Below, one piece after another: positions 8,274-17,327 of a stretch of 64,000 nucleotides of DNA (its first letter is position 1; every line of letters starts with the position of its first letter). The notes under the pieces were generated by a model. It was given only the letters and a program-made list of their open reading frames with translations. It had not been told where the DNA came from and ran no database searches. The position numbers were made by a program, and so were the translations under genes. Source of the DNA: Bacteroidota bacterium (GTDB lineage Bacteria; Bacteroidota; Bacteroidia; B-17B0; Aurantibacillaceae); assembly GCA_963169355.1 (NCBI GenBank), contig CAUJCR010000012.1, forward strand, positions 1-64,000, in the 5' to 3' direction.

Positions 8274-8367
8274 AATAGATATAATTGCAGGTTATACTAT
8301 TGGTTTAATAAAATAAAGAATGATTTTAATTAGTTAAAGCTAAATTGCCTAATTGCCTAAATATTCT

Positions 8368-8375
8368 TACGTTTG
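8368..8375 (+). promoter_or_regulatory. Putative promoter of the SDR gene
   Basis: TACGTTTG fits the -7 consensus TAnnTTTG, with a TTG at 8345-8347 about 20 bp upstream as -33 element. The predicted transcript start (about 8380) lies downstream of the in-frame ATG at 8345, which decides the start in favour of 8417. Confidence 0.55.
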
Positions 8376-8416
8376 CAAAGGTACTAAATTTTCAAAATAC
8401 TAAAACATCTACTCGT

Positions 8417-9361
8417 ATGTACAATAAAGAAGATAAAATTTTAATTATAGGTGCAGGAGGGCAAATAGGTATAGAATTAACTCAAGAATTAAGTTTGTTG
8501 TATGGTTCAAGCAATGTAATTGCAGCCGATTTAAAACCAATTCCAGCACTTAGTAATAACGCTTTTGAGACTTTAGATGTTTTAGATAAAAATGCCTTAT
8601 TAAATATTGTAAAAAAACATGATATAGCCCATGTGTATTTATTAGCGGCCTTATTATCTGCCACTGGCGAACAAAAACCTGATTTAGCTTGGAAACTAAA
8701 TATGGAAGGCTTGTTTAACGTGTTAGATTTAGCTAAAGAAAAACACATTAAGCGCGTGTATTGGCCAAGTTCAATAGCCGTTTTTGGCCCTACGACACCA
8801 AGGGTTAACACGCCACAATTTACAGTAATGGAGCCTACAACGGTGTATGGCATCAGTAAGCAGGCTGGTGAGCGCTGGTGCGAGTGGTATTTTAATAAAC
8901 ATGGGGTAGATGTAAGAAGTTTACGCTATCCAGGCTTAATAGGTTGGAAATCAGCGCCCGGTGGTGGAACAACAGACTATGCAGTTCATATTTTTCATGA
9001 AGCCTTAAAACATAAAAAATACGAATGTTTTTTAAGTGAAAATACCGCTTTGCCTATGATGCACATGGAAGATGCGATTAGGGCAACTATAGAAATTATG
9101 CATGCTCCTTCCGAAAATATAAAAATTAGGGGTTCATATAACCTAGCTGGCATTAGTTTTACTCCTGCTCAAATTGCCGCCGAAATCAAAAATCATATCC
9201 CCGAATTCACGATTTCCTATAAACCAGACTTTAGACAACAAATTGCCGACAGCTGGCCTCAAAGTATTTTAGAGGATAGGGCTAAAAAAGATTGGAATTG
9301 GTCGGCAAAATATAATATTTCGTCGTTAACAGAGGATATGCTTAAAAATTTGGCACAATAA
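8417..9361 (+). CDS. NAD-dependent epimerase/dehydratase, L-threonine 3-dehydrogenase type
   Basis: 314 residues from the ATG at 8417. It is an extended short-chain dehydrogenase: NAD-binding turn GAGGQIG near residue 13, catalytic YGISK (Tyr-X-X-X-Lys), and the SLRYPGLIGWKSAPGGGTTDY stretch characteristic of SDR-type L-threonine 3-dehydrogenases. These oxidise threonine to 2-amino-3-ketobutyrate, which is usually cleaved to glycine and acetyl-CoA by Kbl; no kbl is nearby. The frame extends upstream to an ATG at 8345, but that lies before the predicted transcript start and adds 24 residues ahead of the Rossmann fold that the family lacks. Specificity for threonine is inferred from similarity only. 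Confidence 0.88.
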   Translation: MYNKEDKILIIGAGGQIGIELTQELSLLYGSSNVIAADLKPIPALSNNAFETLDVLDKNALLNIVKKHDIAHVYLLAALLSATGEQKPDLAWKLNMEGLFNVLDLAKEKHIKRVYWPSSIAVFGPTTPRVNTPQFTVMEPTTVYGISKQAGERWCEWYFNKHGVDVRSLRYPGLIGWKSAPGGGTTDYAVHIFHEALKHKKYECFLSENTALPMMHMEDAIRATIEIMHAPSENIKIRGSYNLAGISFTPAQIAAEIKNHIPEFTISYKPDFRQQIADSWPQSILEDRAKKDWNWSAKYNISSLTEDMLKNLAQ

Positions 9362-9505
9362 ATGTTAAAATAAAGTGTAACTTTTGTTTAAGTTATACGT
9401 ACAATAATAAACAAATTAGAAAATGGTCGGGTTTTTTGAGGGTTTGGTCTAATTTTTTATAAAAAACTAAACAAGAATGTGTATTTTAGTAAAAGCAATA
9501 TTATT

Positions 9506-10399
9506 ATGAAAAAAGTTTATATATTCTTAATTTTCTTCATTTATCAGGTAAGTCAAGGGCAATCCCAGTCTTATGAGATGAATGGTAAAGATACTATCAA
9601 TTTAATTGATTTTCAAGGCAAAAAACAAGGTAAATGGATTGTAAGAGGTAAACACAGACCTGGGACTTGTTATGCCGCAGACCAAAAAATTGAAGAAGGA
9701 AAATATACAGATAATAAGAAAATTGGAAAGTGGGTGGAGTATTATTGTAATGGTAATATGAAAAATCAACTGACTTTTCAAAATGGTCGCCCTGATGGTC
9801 ATGCGATTATGTACCACGAAAATGGTAAAATATCAGAAGAAGGAAATTGGAAAAACAACCGTTGGATTGGTCCTTACAAGTTATATTATGAAAATGGTAC
9901 GCCTCAACACGAATTTAATTTTAATGCTTCAGGAAAACGTGAAGGACCAGTAAAGTATTTTTATGAAAATGGTCAGTTAGCCATTGAGGGAAGTTTTGTG
10001 AATGGGAAAGAAGCTGGTGTAATAAAGGAATATCATGAAAATGGAGACTTAAAGGCTGAAAAAACCTTTAATGATGGCGCTGTAGATGTAGCATCTATAA
10101 AAGAATACGAACCTAAAAAACCAATTGTGAAAATAAAAGATGCACCATTAGAAAATGCGCCAAAAGTGGTATTAAAAGAAGATGAAAAACCAAATGGAGC
10201 AACAACTAAAGGGCCTATGGTGTTAAACGGACAGCATATTACATATAATAAAAATAAGCAAATTACAAAGGATGGAATATTTAAAGATAACCGTTTAATG
10301 GACGGGAAAGCTTATATTTATGATGAAAATGGTATTTTACAACGTATCGCAAAGTATAGAAATGGTATTTATATTGGAGATGCGCCAATTGAAAACTAA
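9506..10399 (+). CDS. Exported MORN-repeat protein (YwqK-like)
   Basis: 297 residues from the ATG at 9506; a longer frame from 9479 would place extra residues before a clean signal peptide (MKKVYIFLIFFIYQVSQGQ). The mature part contains at least six MORN-type repeats of about 23 residues with the pattern YYENG..xxEGxFxNGKxxG (for example MYHENGKISEEGNW and KYFYENGQLAIEGSF). A Pro/Lys-rich linker (about residues 205-240) is followed by one more repeat pair. Such proteins are common in Bacteroidota and are sometimes labelled YwqK-family antitoxins; no toxin gene is adjacent and that label should not be trusted here. Function unknown. A terminator follows. Confidence 0.85.
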   Translation: MKKVYIFLIFFIYQVSQGQSQSYEMNGKDTINLIDFQGKKQGKWIVRGKHRPGTCYAADQKIEEGKYTDNKKIGKWVEYYCNGNMKNQLTFQNGRPDGHAIMYHENGKISEEGNWKNNRWIGPYKLYYENGTPQHEFNFNASGKREGPVKYFYENGQLAIEGSFVNGKEAGVIKEYHENGDLKAEKTFNDGAVDVASIKEYEPKKPIVKIKDAPLENAPKVVLKEDEKPNGATTKGPMVLNGQHITYNKNKQITKDGIFKDNRLMDGKAYIYDENGILQRIAKYRNGIYIGDAPIEN

Positions 10400-10420
10400 T
10401 TCATAAAAATTATCAATTTA

Positions 10421-10452
10421 AAAAAAGACGGTTGTTTTACCGTCTTTTTTTT
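10421..10452 (+). terminator. Intrinsic terminator after the MORN gene
   Basis: AAAAAAGACGGT and ACCGTCTTTTTT form a stem with a 6-nt loop followed by a T run. It separates the MORN gene from cysS, which starts 23 bp later. Confidence 0.85.
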
Positions 10453-10474
10453 TGCTAAATTTAAAATCTCATTT

Positions 10475-11938
10475 ATGGAAAAATTATATATATACAACAC
10501 ACTTACACGTACCAAGCAGGAGTTTAAAGCTATTAATGCCCCATTTGTTGGTTTATACGTGTGTGGTCCTACCGTTTATAGCGATGTGCACTTAGGAAAT
10601 TGCCGCACCTTTATGTCGTTTGATATGATATACCGTTATCTTACTCATATAGGATATAAAGTGAGATATGTAAGAAATGTAACCGATGCAGGACATTTAG
10701 AAAGCGATGCTGATGTGGGTGAAGATAAAATCTCTAAAAAGGCGAAGCTATCACAACTGGAACCTATGGAAATAGTACAAAAATATACTGTTGGGTTTAG
10801 AGATGTGATGAGCCTTTTTAATGCGCTACCGCCAAGCATTGAACCTACGGCTACGGGACATATTATTGAACAACAAGAAATAGCTAAACAAATTATAAAA
10901 AATGGTTTAGCTTATGAAAGTAATGGTACGGTATATTTTGATGTCGAAAAATTTGCAAAGGATAACAACTATACAGTACTTACAAACCGTAAGTTAGAAG
11001 AACTACTTGAAAACACTAGAGAGTTAGACGGACAAGATGACAAACGTGGACGATTAGACTTTGCATTGTGGATAAAAGCAAAACCAGAACACTTAATGAA
11101 ATGGCCTAGTCCTTGGGGTGTTGGTTTCCCAGGTTGGCATATTGAGTGTTCAGCCATGAGTACAAAATATTTGGGTGAGCAATTTGATATACATGGTGGA
11201 GGGATGGATTTACAAGCCACCCATCACACCAACGAGATTGCACAAAACATTGCTTATTGTGGTAAAAGCCCCGCTAATTATTGGATGCACACAAATATGC
11301 TAACGGTAAATGGGCAAAAAATGAGCAAATCATTAGGAAATAGTTTTCTGCCTATGGAGCTCTTTACAGGCCAACATCCTTTATTAGAAAAAGGGTATTC
11401 GCCTATGGCAGTGCGATTTTTTATGATGCAAACACATTATCGTAGTACACTAGATTTTAGCAACGATGCTTTAAATGCGGCAGAAAAAGCTTACACGCGC
11501 TTAATGGAAAGTTATAAAACATTGCAAAATTTAAAACCATCACCAACTAGTTCCGAAAAAATTAATGAGTTAGAAAAAAAATGCTATGAGGCTATGAACG
11601 ACGATTTTAATACGCCTGTTCTTATTGCACATTTATTTGAAGCCATACGCATCATAAATTCTACCAACGACAACAAAGCCACTTTAACTCAAGAAGATAT
11701 TAATTTATTAAAGAACATGTACCAACACTTTGTGTTTGATGTTATGGGACTCAAGAAAGAGGAGGAAACAGGAAAAGCAAATCAAGCACTTGCAGGAGTT
11801 ATGGAACTTATTATTGATTTACGCAATAAGGCAAAAGCAAATAAAGATTATGCCACTTCTGATGCGATAAGAAATAAATTAACCGAAGTAAATATTCAAA
11901 TTAAAGACACTAAAGAAGGAACCAATTGGAGTATTTAA
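10475..11938 (+). CDS. cysS: Cysteinyl-tRNA synthetase
   Basis: 487 residues, a normal length. A class I aminoacyl-tRNA synthetase charging tRNA-Cys. Signature features are YVCGPTVYSDVHLGN near the N-terminus (HIGH motif as HLGN, plus the zinc-binding Cys), the zinc ligands around IECSAMS and HHTNEIAQ, and the KMSKS motif at about residue 282 (NGQKMSKSLGNS). The C-terminal helical part contains the DALIR-type region and ends with KDTKEGTNWSI, as expected. It is followed 16 bp later by the glutamine cyclotransferase gene and then polA, all on the same strand. Confidence 0.97.
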   Translation: MEKLYIYNTLTRTKQEFKAINAPFVGLYVCGPTVYSDVHLGNCRTFMSFDMIYRYLTHIGYKVRYVRNVTDAGHLESDADVGEDKISKKAKLSQLEPMEIVQKYTVGFRDVMSLFNALPPSIEPTATGHIIEQQEIAKQIIKNGLAYESNGTVYFDVEKFAKDNNYTVLTNRKLEELLENTRELDGQDDKRGRLDFALWIKAKPEHLMKWPSPWGVGFPGWHIECSAMSTKYLGEQFDIHGGGMDLQATHHTNEIAQNIAYCGKSPANYWMHTNMLTVNGQKMSKSLGNSFLPMELFTGQHPLLEKGYSPMAVRFFMMQTHYRSTLDFSNDALNAAEKAYTRLMESYKTLQNLKPSPTSSEKINELEKKCYEAMNDDFNTPVLIAHLFEAIRIINSTNDNKATLTQEDINLLKNMYQHFVFDVMGLKKEEETGKANQALAGVMELIIDLRNKAKANKDYATSDAIRNKLTEVNIQIKDTKEGTNWSI

Positions 11939-11954
11939 GCTCCAGTAAAAAGTT

Positions 11955-12803
11955 ATGAAAAAAATTAGAAGTATCATTTATATCAGCGCCTCCATCTCTA
12001 CTCTCTTGTTAAGTTCATGTAGTACTCAAGAGAAACCTGAGAACAAAACAATTCAAACAACTACGGTAGAAACAGTTACTCCAAAAACTCCTGAAATTAA
12101 ATATACTATCGAAAATAAATTTCCGCATGATATTAATTCTTTTACCGAAGGTTTTTTATTTCATGATAATAAGTTATACGAAAGTACAGGCTCTCCTGAT
12201 AATCTTCCTCAAACTAAATCGGTGTTTGGAGATGTAGATTTAAAGACTGGGAAAATAAATGTGAAGGTTGAATTAGATAGAAATACTTATTTTGGTGAAG
12301 GCATTGTTTTCTTGAACGATAAAATTTTTCAGGTAACCTATAAAAACCAATTAGGATTTGTTTACGATGCCAAAACCTTTAAACAAATAGGCACATTTAA
12401 CTACACCAATAGAGAAGGTTGGGGTTTAACAACAGATGGAAAGAGCATCATTATGAGTGATGGAACAAGTTATCTTACCTATTTTGATCCTACGAGTTAT
12501 GCGGTAACAAAAGTAGTAGATGTTGCCGAAAATAATTATGTAGTGGAGCATCTTAATGAATTAGAATATATAAATGGATTTATTTATGCGAATATCTGGA
12601 CAACCAATACCATTGTGAAAATTGATCCAAGTACTGGGAATGTTGTTGCAAAATTAGACTTAAGCGGATTGATGCAGGAAGCTAAAACACAAAATCCGTA
12701 CTCACTAGAGATGAATGGCATTGCTTACGATTCAATCAATAAAAAAGTATTGGTTACTGGTAAAATGTGGCCCACTATTTATGAAATAAAATTTGATTTA
12801 TAG
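11955..12803 (+). CDS. Glutamine cyclotransferase family lipoprotein
   Basis: 282 residues. Lipoprotein signal with lipobox LSSC (Cys at residue 22), a Thr/Glu/Pro linker to about residue 48, then a five-bladed beta-propeller of the plant/bacterial glutaminyl-peptide cyclotransferase family. Family segments seen are FTEGFLFHDNKLYESTG, YFGEGIVFLNDKIFQVTYK, REGWGLTTDG, LNELEYINGFIYANIW and the C-terminal MNGIAYDSINKKVLVTGK. These enzymes cyclise N-terminal Gln to pyroglutamate. In Bacteroidota, T9SS cargo often carries N-terminal pyroglutamate after signal peptide removal, so a periplasmic role in cargo maturation is plausible given the T9SS genes in this window; that link is inference. Confidence 0.9.
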   Translation: MKKIRSIIYISASISTLLLSSCSTQEKPENKTIQTTTVETVTPKTPEIKYTIENKFPHDINSFTEGFLFHDNKLYESTGSPDNLPQTKSVFGDVDLKTGKINVKVELDRNTYFGEGIVFLNDKIFQVTYKNQLGFVYDAKTFKQIGTFNYTNREGWGLTTDGKSIIMSDGTSYLTYFDPTSYAVTKVVDVAENNYVVEHLNELEYINGFIYANIWTTNTIVKIDPSTGNVVAKLDLSGLMQEAKTQNPYSLEMNGIAYDSINKKVLVTGKMWPTIYEIKFDL

Positions 12804-12833
12804 ACTCTATATTTCAAACCAAAAACAAACTAC

Positions 12834-15680
12834 ATGATTACAAAAGATACGCCTAAGAAATTATTTTTATTAGATGCTTATGCATTAATTTATAGGGCTT
12901 ACTTTGCTTTTAGCACTAATCCACGCATTAATTCTAAAGGCATGAATACCTCGGCTATATTTGGCTTTACCAATACCTTATTAGAAATATTAAATAAAGA
13001 AAAACCAACACACATTGCTGTTGTGTTTGATACACCCGAGGAAACAGTGCGTCATACCGAGTTTGTAGAGTACAAAGCTAACAGAGAAGAAATGCCTGAG
13101 GATTTAAGAACGTGTATTCCATACATATTTCAATTAATTGAAGGCTTTAATATTCCAATAATTAAAACGCCTGGATATGAGGCAGACGACGCTATTGGTA
13201 CATTGGCTAAAATAGCCGAAGAAAAAGGATTTACAACCTATATGATGACACCTGATAAAGATTACGGGCAGTTAGTAGATGCTAATACATTTATTTATAA
13301 ACCAGCAAGGTTTGGAAATGGAGCAGAGGTATTGGGTGTAGAAGAAATATGTAAAAAATGGGAGATTACACATGTAAAGCAACTCATTGATATTTTAGGA
13401 TTAATGGGCGATAAAGTAGATAACATTCCGGGTATTCCTGGCGTGGGCGAAAAAACAGCTATTCAGCTCATTAAAGATTTTGGAAGCATTGAGAACTTAT
13501 TAGATAATACAGATAAACTAAAAGGAAAATTAAAAGAGAAAGTAGAATTAAATAAAGATAAAGCCATTCAATCAAAATGGTTAGCTACTATTATTTTAGA
13601 TGTTCCAGTAGAATTTAATGAAGAGGAGTTAAAAGTTTCGGCTGTAAACAAAGACATTTTGAGAGAACTATTTACAGAGTTAGAGTTTAGAAACATTGCT
13701 CAAAAGGTATTAGGAGAAGATATTGGTGTTGCAAAAGATGCTAATACAAGTAATGAAAGTAGTACAAAACCTAAAAAAGAACCAAAGGCTGATTTGTTTA
13801 GTGTAGGCGATGATTTGTTTAGCGAAGCACATATTGAAGCTGTAGCAGAAGCTGATGCAAAAGTTTTTAAAACCATAAAAGACACTCAACCAAATTATAT
13901 ATTGTGTGATACAGATGAGAAGATACAACAATTGCTATCGGTATTACAATCTCATTCCGAATTTTGTTTTGATACTGAAACCACGGGTTTAGATACTATC
14001 TTGGCCGACATCGTTGGCATGTCGTTTTCAGTAAAAGCAGGTGAGGCATATTATGTGCCTTTTCCTATTGAGAAAGAAAAAGCACTCCAATTTATTCAAC
14101 CTTTTATTCCACTATTTAACGATACATCTAAAACACTGATTGGACAAAATATAAAATACGATTTTCAGATATTAAATAACTATGGGATTCAGATAAAAAA
14201 TAAATTATGGGATACCATGATTGCCCATTTTTTATTTATGCCCGATATGCGTCATAACATGAACGTATTAGCAGAAACGTATTTAGATTATTCGCCCATA
14301 AATATTGAAGAGTTAATTGGGAAAAAAGGTAAGGGACAAAGTAACATGAGCGATGTGCCACTCGAACAAATAAAAGATTATGCGGCCGAAGATGCTGATG
14401 TTACTATACAACTCAAACAAGTTTTTGAACCTAAACTAAAAGAATTACAAATTGAGAAACTTTTTAATGAAGTAGAAGTACCTTTAATAGAAGTATTATC
14501 GGGCATGGAGCGTGAGGGAATTAATCTAGATGTAAAGGGACTAACTGATTTTTCGCAGCAGCTACAAGAAGATATTTCGAGAGTAGATAAAGAGATTCAG
14601 GAATTAGCAGGTACTAAATTCAATATCTCTTCGCCAAAGCAGGTAGGCGAAATATTATTTGATTATTTGAAAATAATTGAAAAACCAAAGAAAACGAAGA
14701 CAGGACAATATGCTACCAGTGAAGATGTTTTATCAAAATTAGAAGGTAAACATCCCATTGTTGCTAAGATTTTAGATTATCGCGAACTCGTAAAATTAAA
14801 ATCAACTTACGTAGATGCTTTACCTTTATTAGTGAACGAGAAAACCAATCGCATTCATACCACATTTAATCAAGTGGTAGCTTCTACAGGTCGCTTGAGT
14901 AGCGATAGTCCTAATTTGCAAAATATTCCTATTAGAACCGAACGCGGAAGACAAATTAGAAAAGCATTTATACCAAGAGATGAAAATCATATTTTATTAA
15001 GTGCCGATTACTCACAAATAGAATTGAGAATTGTAGCATCTATTAGCAAAGACCCTGGCATGTGCGAAGCCTTTAATTTAGGTAAAGACATCCACACAGC
15101 TACCGCCGCAAAGGTTTATGGTGTTAATGATGAGGATGTAACAAAAGAAATGCGTTATAAAGCCAAGAGTGTGAACTTTGGTATTATATATGGACAAGGT
15201 GCTTTTGGATTAGCTGATAACTTAAATATACCACGTGCAGAAGCCAAAGAATTAATTGATAATTACTTTAAACAATATACGGGCATTAAATCGTATATGG
15301 AAAATGAAATTTCTTTTGCTAAAGAACATGGTTATGTACAAACTTTATTAGGACGTAAGCGTTGGCTAAAAGATATAAACTCGGCTAATGCAACGGTGCG
15401 TTCATTTGCAGAACGAAATGCTATTAATGCACCTATACAAGGTTCGGCGGCTGATATGATAAAAGTGGCTATGATTAGAATTCATCATGCCTTAAATCAA
15501 ATGAATGTAAAATCAAAAATGATTTTACAAATACATGATGAATTAGTATTTGATGTGTATAAACCAGAGTTAGAACTCATTAAACCAGTTATTGAAAAAC
15601 ACATGAAAGAAGCGCTCCCGCTAAACGTTCCTATTGAAGTAGGAATGGGTGTTGGACAAAATTGGTTAGAGGCGCATTAA
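12834..15680 (+). CDS. polA: DNA polymerase I
   Basis: 948 residues with all three domains. Residues 1 to about 290 are the 5'-3' exonuclease/flap endonuclease (acidic residues in YEADDAIGTL and TPDKDYGQLV, and the GIPGVGEKTA helix-hairpin-helix). A Lys/Asp-rich linker precedes the 3'-5' exonuclease, whose DTETTG (about residue 379) keeps the catalytic Asp-X-Glu, so proofreading should be active. The polymerase domain carries motif A DYSQIELRI (about 725), motif B RYKAKSVNFGIIYG and motif C QIHDELVFD (about 900). It fills gaps in repair and removes Okazaki primers. It converges with waaA, whose stop overlaps by 4 bp. Confidence 0.97.
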   Translation: MITKDTPKKLFLLDAYALIYRAYFAFSTNPRINSKGMNTSAIFGFTNTLLEILNKEKPTHIAVVFDTPEETVRHTEFVEYKANREEMPEDLRTCIPYIFQLIEGFNIPIIKTPGYEADDAIGTLAKIAEEKGFTTYMMTPDKDYGQLVDANTFIYKPARFGNGAEVLGVEEICKKWEITHVKQLIDILGLMGDKVDNIPGIPGVGEKTAIQLIKDFGSIENLLDNTDKLKGKLKEKVELNKDKAIQSKWLATIILDVPVEFNEEELKVSAVNKDILRELFTELEFRNIAQKVLGEDIGVAKDANTSNESSTKPKKEPKADLFSVGDDLFSEAHIEAVAEADAKVFKTIKDTQPNYILCDTDEKIQQLLSVLQSHSEFCFDTETTGLDTILADIVGMSFSVKAGEAYYVPFPIEKEKALQFIQPFIPLFNDTSKTLIGQNIKYDFQILNNYGIQIKNKLWDTMIAHFLFMPDMRHNMNVLAETYLDYSPINIEELIGKKGKGQSNMSDVPLEQIKDYAAEDADVTIQLKQVFEPKLKELQIEKLFNEVEVPLIEVLSGMEREGINLDVKGLTDFSQQLQEDISRVDKEIQELAGTKFNISSPKQVGEILFDYLKIIEKPKKTKTGQYATSEDVLSKLEGKHPIVAKILDYRELVKLKSTYVDALPLLVNEKTNRIHTTFNQVVASTGRLSSDSPNLQNIPIRTERGRQIRKAFIPRDENHILLSADYSQIELRIVASISKDPGMCEAFNLGKDIHTATAAKVYGVNDEDVTKEMRYKAKSVNFGIIYGQGAFGLADNLNIPRAEAKELIDNYFKQYTGIKSYMENEISFAKEHGYVQTLLGRKRWLKDINSANATVRSFAERNAINAPIQGSAADMIKVAMIRIHHALNQMNVKSKMILQIHDELVFDVYKPELELIKPVIEKHMKEALPLNVPIEVGMGVGQNWLEAH

Positions 15681-16927
15681 AAGTAAACTCTAATACCTTC
15701 CATAATTTTTTGTGTAGCACCCGAGTTTTTTTGTACATAATTTTTAGCAAGTGCCGATGCCTCACTTAGGTATTCAGAATTTGATAAAAAAGCCTGAATT
15801 TGTTTTTCTAACTCATCGGCATTTTGAAAAACAAAGCCTGCTTTTAAATCTAAAATTTGATGGGCTTCATTAAACTTATGATAATTAGGTCCAAATAACA
15901 CAGGCAAGCCATATACAGTAGGTTCTAAGATGTTATGAATTCCATTATTAAATCCACCACCAATTAAAGCAATGGTGCCGTATTGATAAATAGAAGATAA
16001 AAAACCAATAGCATTTATAATTAAAATGGAGTCTTTCATCTGAGGTTCGTTTTTTGAAAACAAATGAAAAGGTAAATGATGCTTATGTAATAAATTACAG
16101 AGCCTATCAATGTTCTTCTTTTCTATTTCGTGTGGTGCAATAATTAATTTTAAGGAGCTGTGTTTATTTTTTAATCGAGTATAGGTTTCAATTAAAATAT
16201 CTTCGTCTTTAGCCCAAGAGCTACCAGCTACAATTACAAAACTATTGTTAGCGAAGTGCTCAATTTCTGTGAGTTGCTTAGGTGCCGAACAAATTTGTAA
16301 CACCCTATCAAATCGAGTATCGCCAGCTAATACGCCCTTGTGATAACCTAATAACTTTAGCAATCGTAAAGAATAAACATCTTGCGTGTAAATAGTGTGA
16401 TACGTATGAATGGCTTTTCTAAAATTCCAACCATACCATTTAAAAAAAGGTTGATGGCGCTTAATAACAGTAGAAATTAAAAAAGTGGGGATTTGTTGTT
16501 GTTTTAATTCAGCTAAGTAATTTAACCAAAATTCATATTTAACAAATATGGCCACCTTTGGTTTTATAATGTTTAGAAATTTTTGGGCATTAGGCGCTGT
16601 ATCAATAGGTAGATACAACACCAAATCGGCTAATGGATAATGTTTTTGAATTTCGTATCCAGAAGGGGAGAAAAAAGTGAGAATAAGTTTTTGATGAGGA
16701 AATTGTTTTTTTATTTCTTCAATAACAGGTTTTCCTTGTTCAAATTCGCCTAAGGAGGCGGCGTGTAGCCACACAGCATTTTCAAGGTTTAAAGCGGCTA
16801 CTTGTTCTATTAATTTAGGTTTCCAATTTTTTCTGCCTTTAATCCATTGTTTTGCTTTGGGATTAAACAATGAAGCAATGCGTAAAGCAATATTAAATAG
16901 GTGTATGCCTAAATTGTATAAAAACAT
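15677..16927 (-). CDS. waaA: 3-deoxy-D-manno-octulosonic acid transferase
   Basis: 416 residues, a normal KdtA/WaaA (GT30) length. It transfers Kdo from CMP-Kdo to lipid A precursor at the inner membrane, an essential LPS step. An N-terminal hydrophobic anchor is followed by the GT30 N-domain with the catalytic Glu in HAASLGEFEQGKPV. The second Rossmann domain carries IAPHEIEKKNID, ALIGGGFNNGIHNILEP (sugar-nucleotide-binding signature) and PVLFGPNYHKFNEA. The stop overlaps the convergent polA stop by 4 bp. A promoter-like box is at 17038-17045, giving a leader of about 100 nt. Confidence 0.95.
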   Translation of the reverse strand: MFLYNLGIHLFNIALRIASLFNPKAKQWIKGRKNWKPKLIEQVAALNLENAVWLHAASLGEFEQGKPVIEEIKKQFPHQKLILTFFSPSGYEIQKHYPLADLVLYLPIDTAPNAQKFLNIIKPKVAIFVKYEFWLNYLAELKQQQIPTFLISTVIKRHQPFFKWYGWNFRKAIHTYHTIYTQDVYSLRLLKLLGYHKGVLAGDTRFDRVLQICSAPKQLTEIEHFANNSFVIVAGSSWAKDEDILIETYTRLKNKHSSLKLIIAPHEIEKKNIDRLCNLLHKHHLPFHLFSKNEPQMKDSILIINAIGFLSSIYQYGTIALIGGGFNNGIHNILEPTVYGLPVLFGPNYHKFNEAHQILDLKAGFVFQNADELEKQIQAFLSNSEYLSEASALAKNYVQKNSGATQKIMEGIRVYF

Positions 16928-17037
16928 GTTTTATAATTATATACAACTTCGCTTTTAAATAAAAGAAGCATCATTGTAGGTTTACTTGGCAGTGTATTGG
17001 GTTTTTAGCACTAATTTTTAAACGAAGAACTAGGGCT

Positions 17038-17045
17038 CAAATATA
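17038..17045 (-). promoter_or_regulatory. Putative promoter box of waaA
   Basis: On the minus strand this reads TATATTTG (consensus TAnnTTTG). A CAAA at 17061-17064 (TTTG on the minus strand) sits 15 bp upstream as a possible -33 element. waaA starts about 110 bp downstream. Confidence 0.4.
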
Positions 17046-17270
17046 GTAAAAAGTTTAAAACAAAGCATTTTAGGAAGCAAGGCGGGGATAGCTCTCGCAA
17101 TACACGCTTTATACCCTCCCAGCCTCCCCGTTTCGCTGCATTTGCAATGCTGCGATACTAAGTCTATTTGTTTATCTCATACTTATCTTCAAAATCCAAG
17201 TTAATGATTTTTATGTTTCTTTTACTTCAAGGTAAAAGAAAGTAAAGAATCAAAACAATGACTCATAAAA

Positions 17271-17304
17271 AAAAGAGGCTGTCCTTCATACGACAGCCTC
17301 TTTA
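17271..17304 (-). terminator. Intrinsic terminator of the M43 protease operon
   Basis: AAAGAGGCTGTC and GACAGCCTCTTT form a perfect 12-bp stem with an 8-nt loop, followed (minus strand) by a T-rich run. It lies 24 bp after the stop of the gene at 17328. Confidence 0.88.
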
Positions 17305-17327
17305 TCTTTTTATAATTTAAGAAATGG

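Larger units (their letters stand above)
16928..17327. other. 400-bp intergenic region with a GC-rich patch
   Basis: No gene is supported. It holds the waaA promoter box (17038-17045, minus), a locally GC-rich stretch at about 17088-17155 that stands out from AT-rich surroundings, a hairpin inside it (17134-17142 pairs with 17146-17154, 8 of 9), and the terminator of the M43 protease gene at its right end. The GC-rich part resembles the stretch at about 4480-4555. Confidence 0.5.

Noticed and set aside
8345-8416. N-terminal extension of the threonine-dehydrogenase-like protein
   Set aside because: It precedes the predicted transcript start and adds sequence not expected before the Rossmann fold.
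9506-10399. Antitoxin of a toxin-antitoxin pair (YwqK label)
   Set aside because: It is exported, has MORN repeats, and no toxin-like gene is adjacent.
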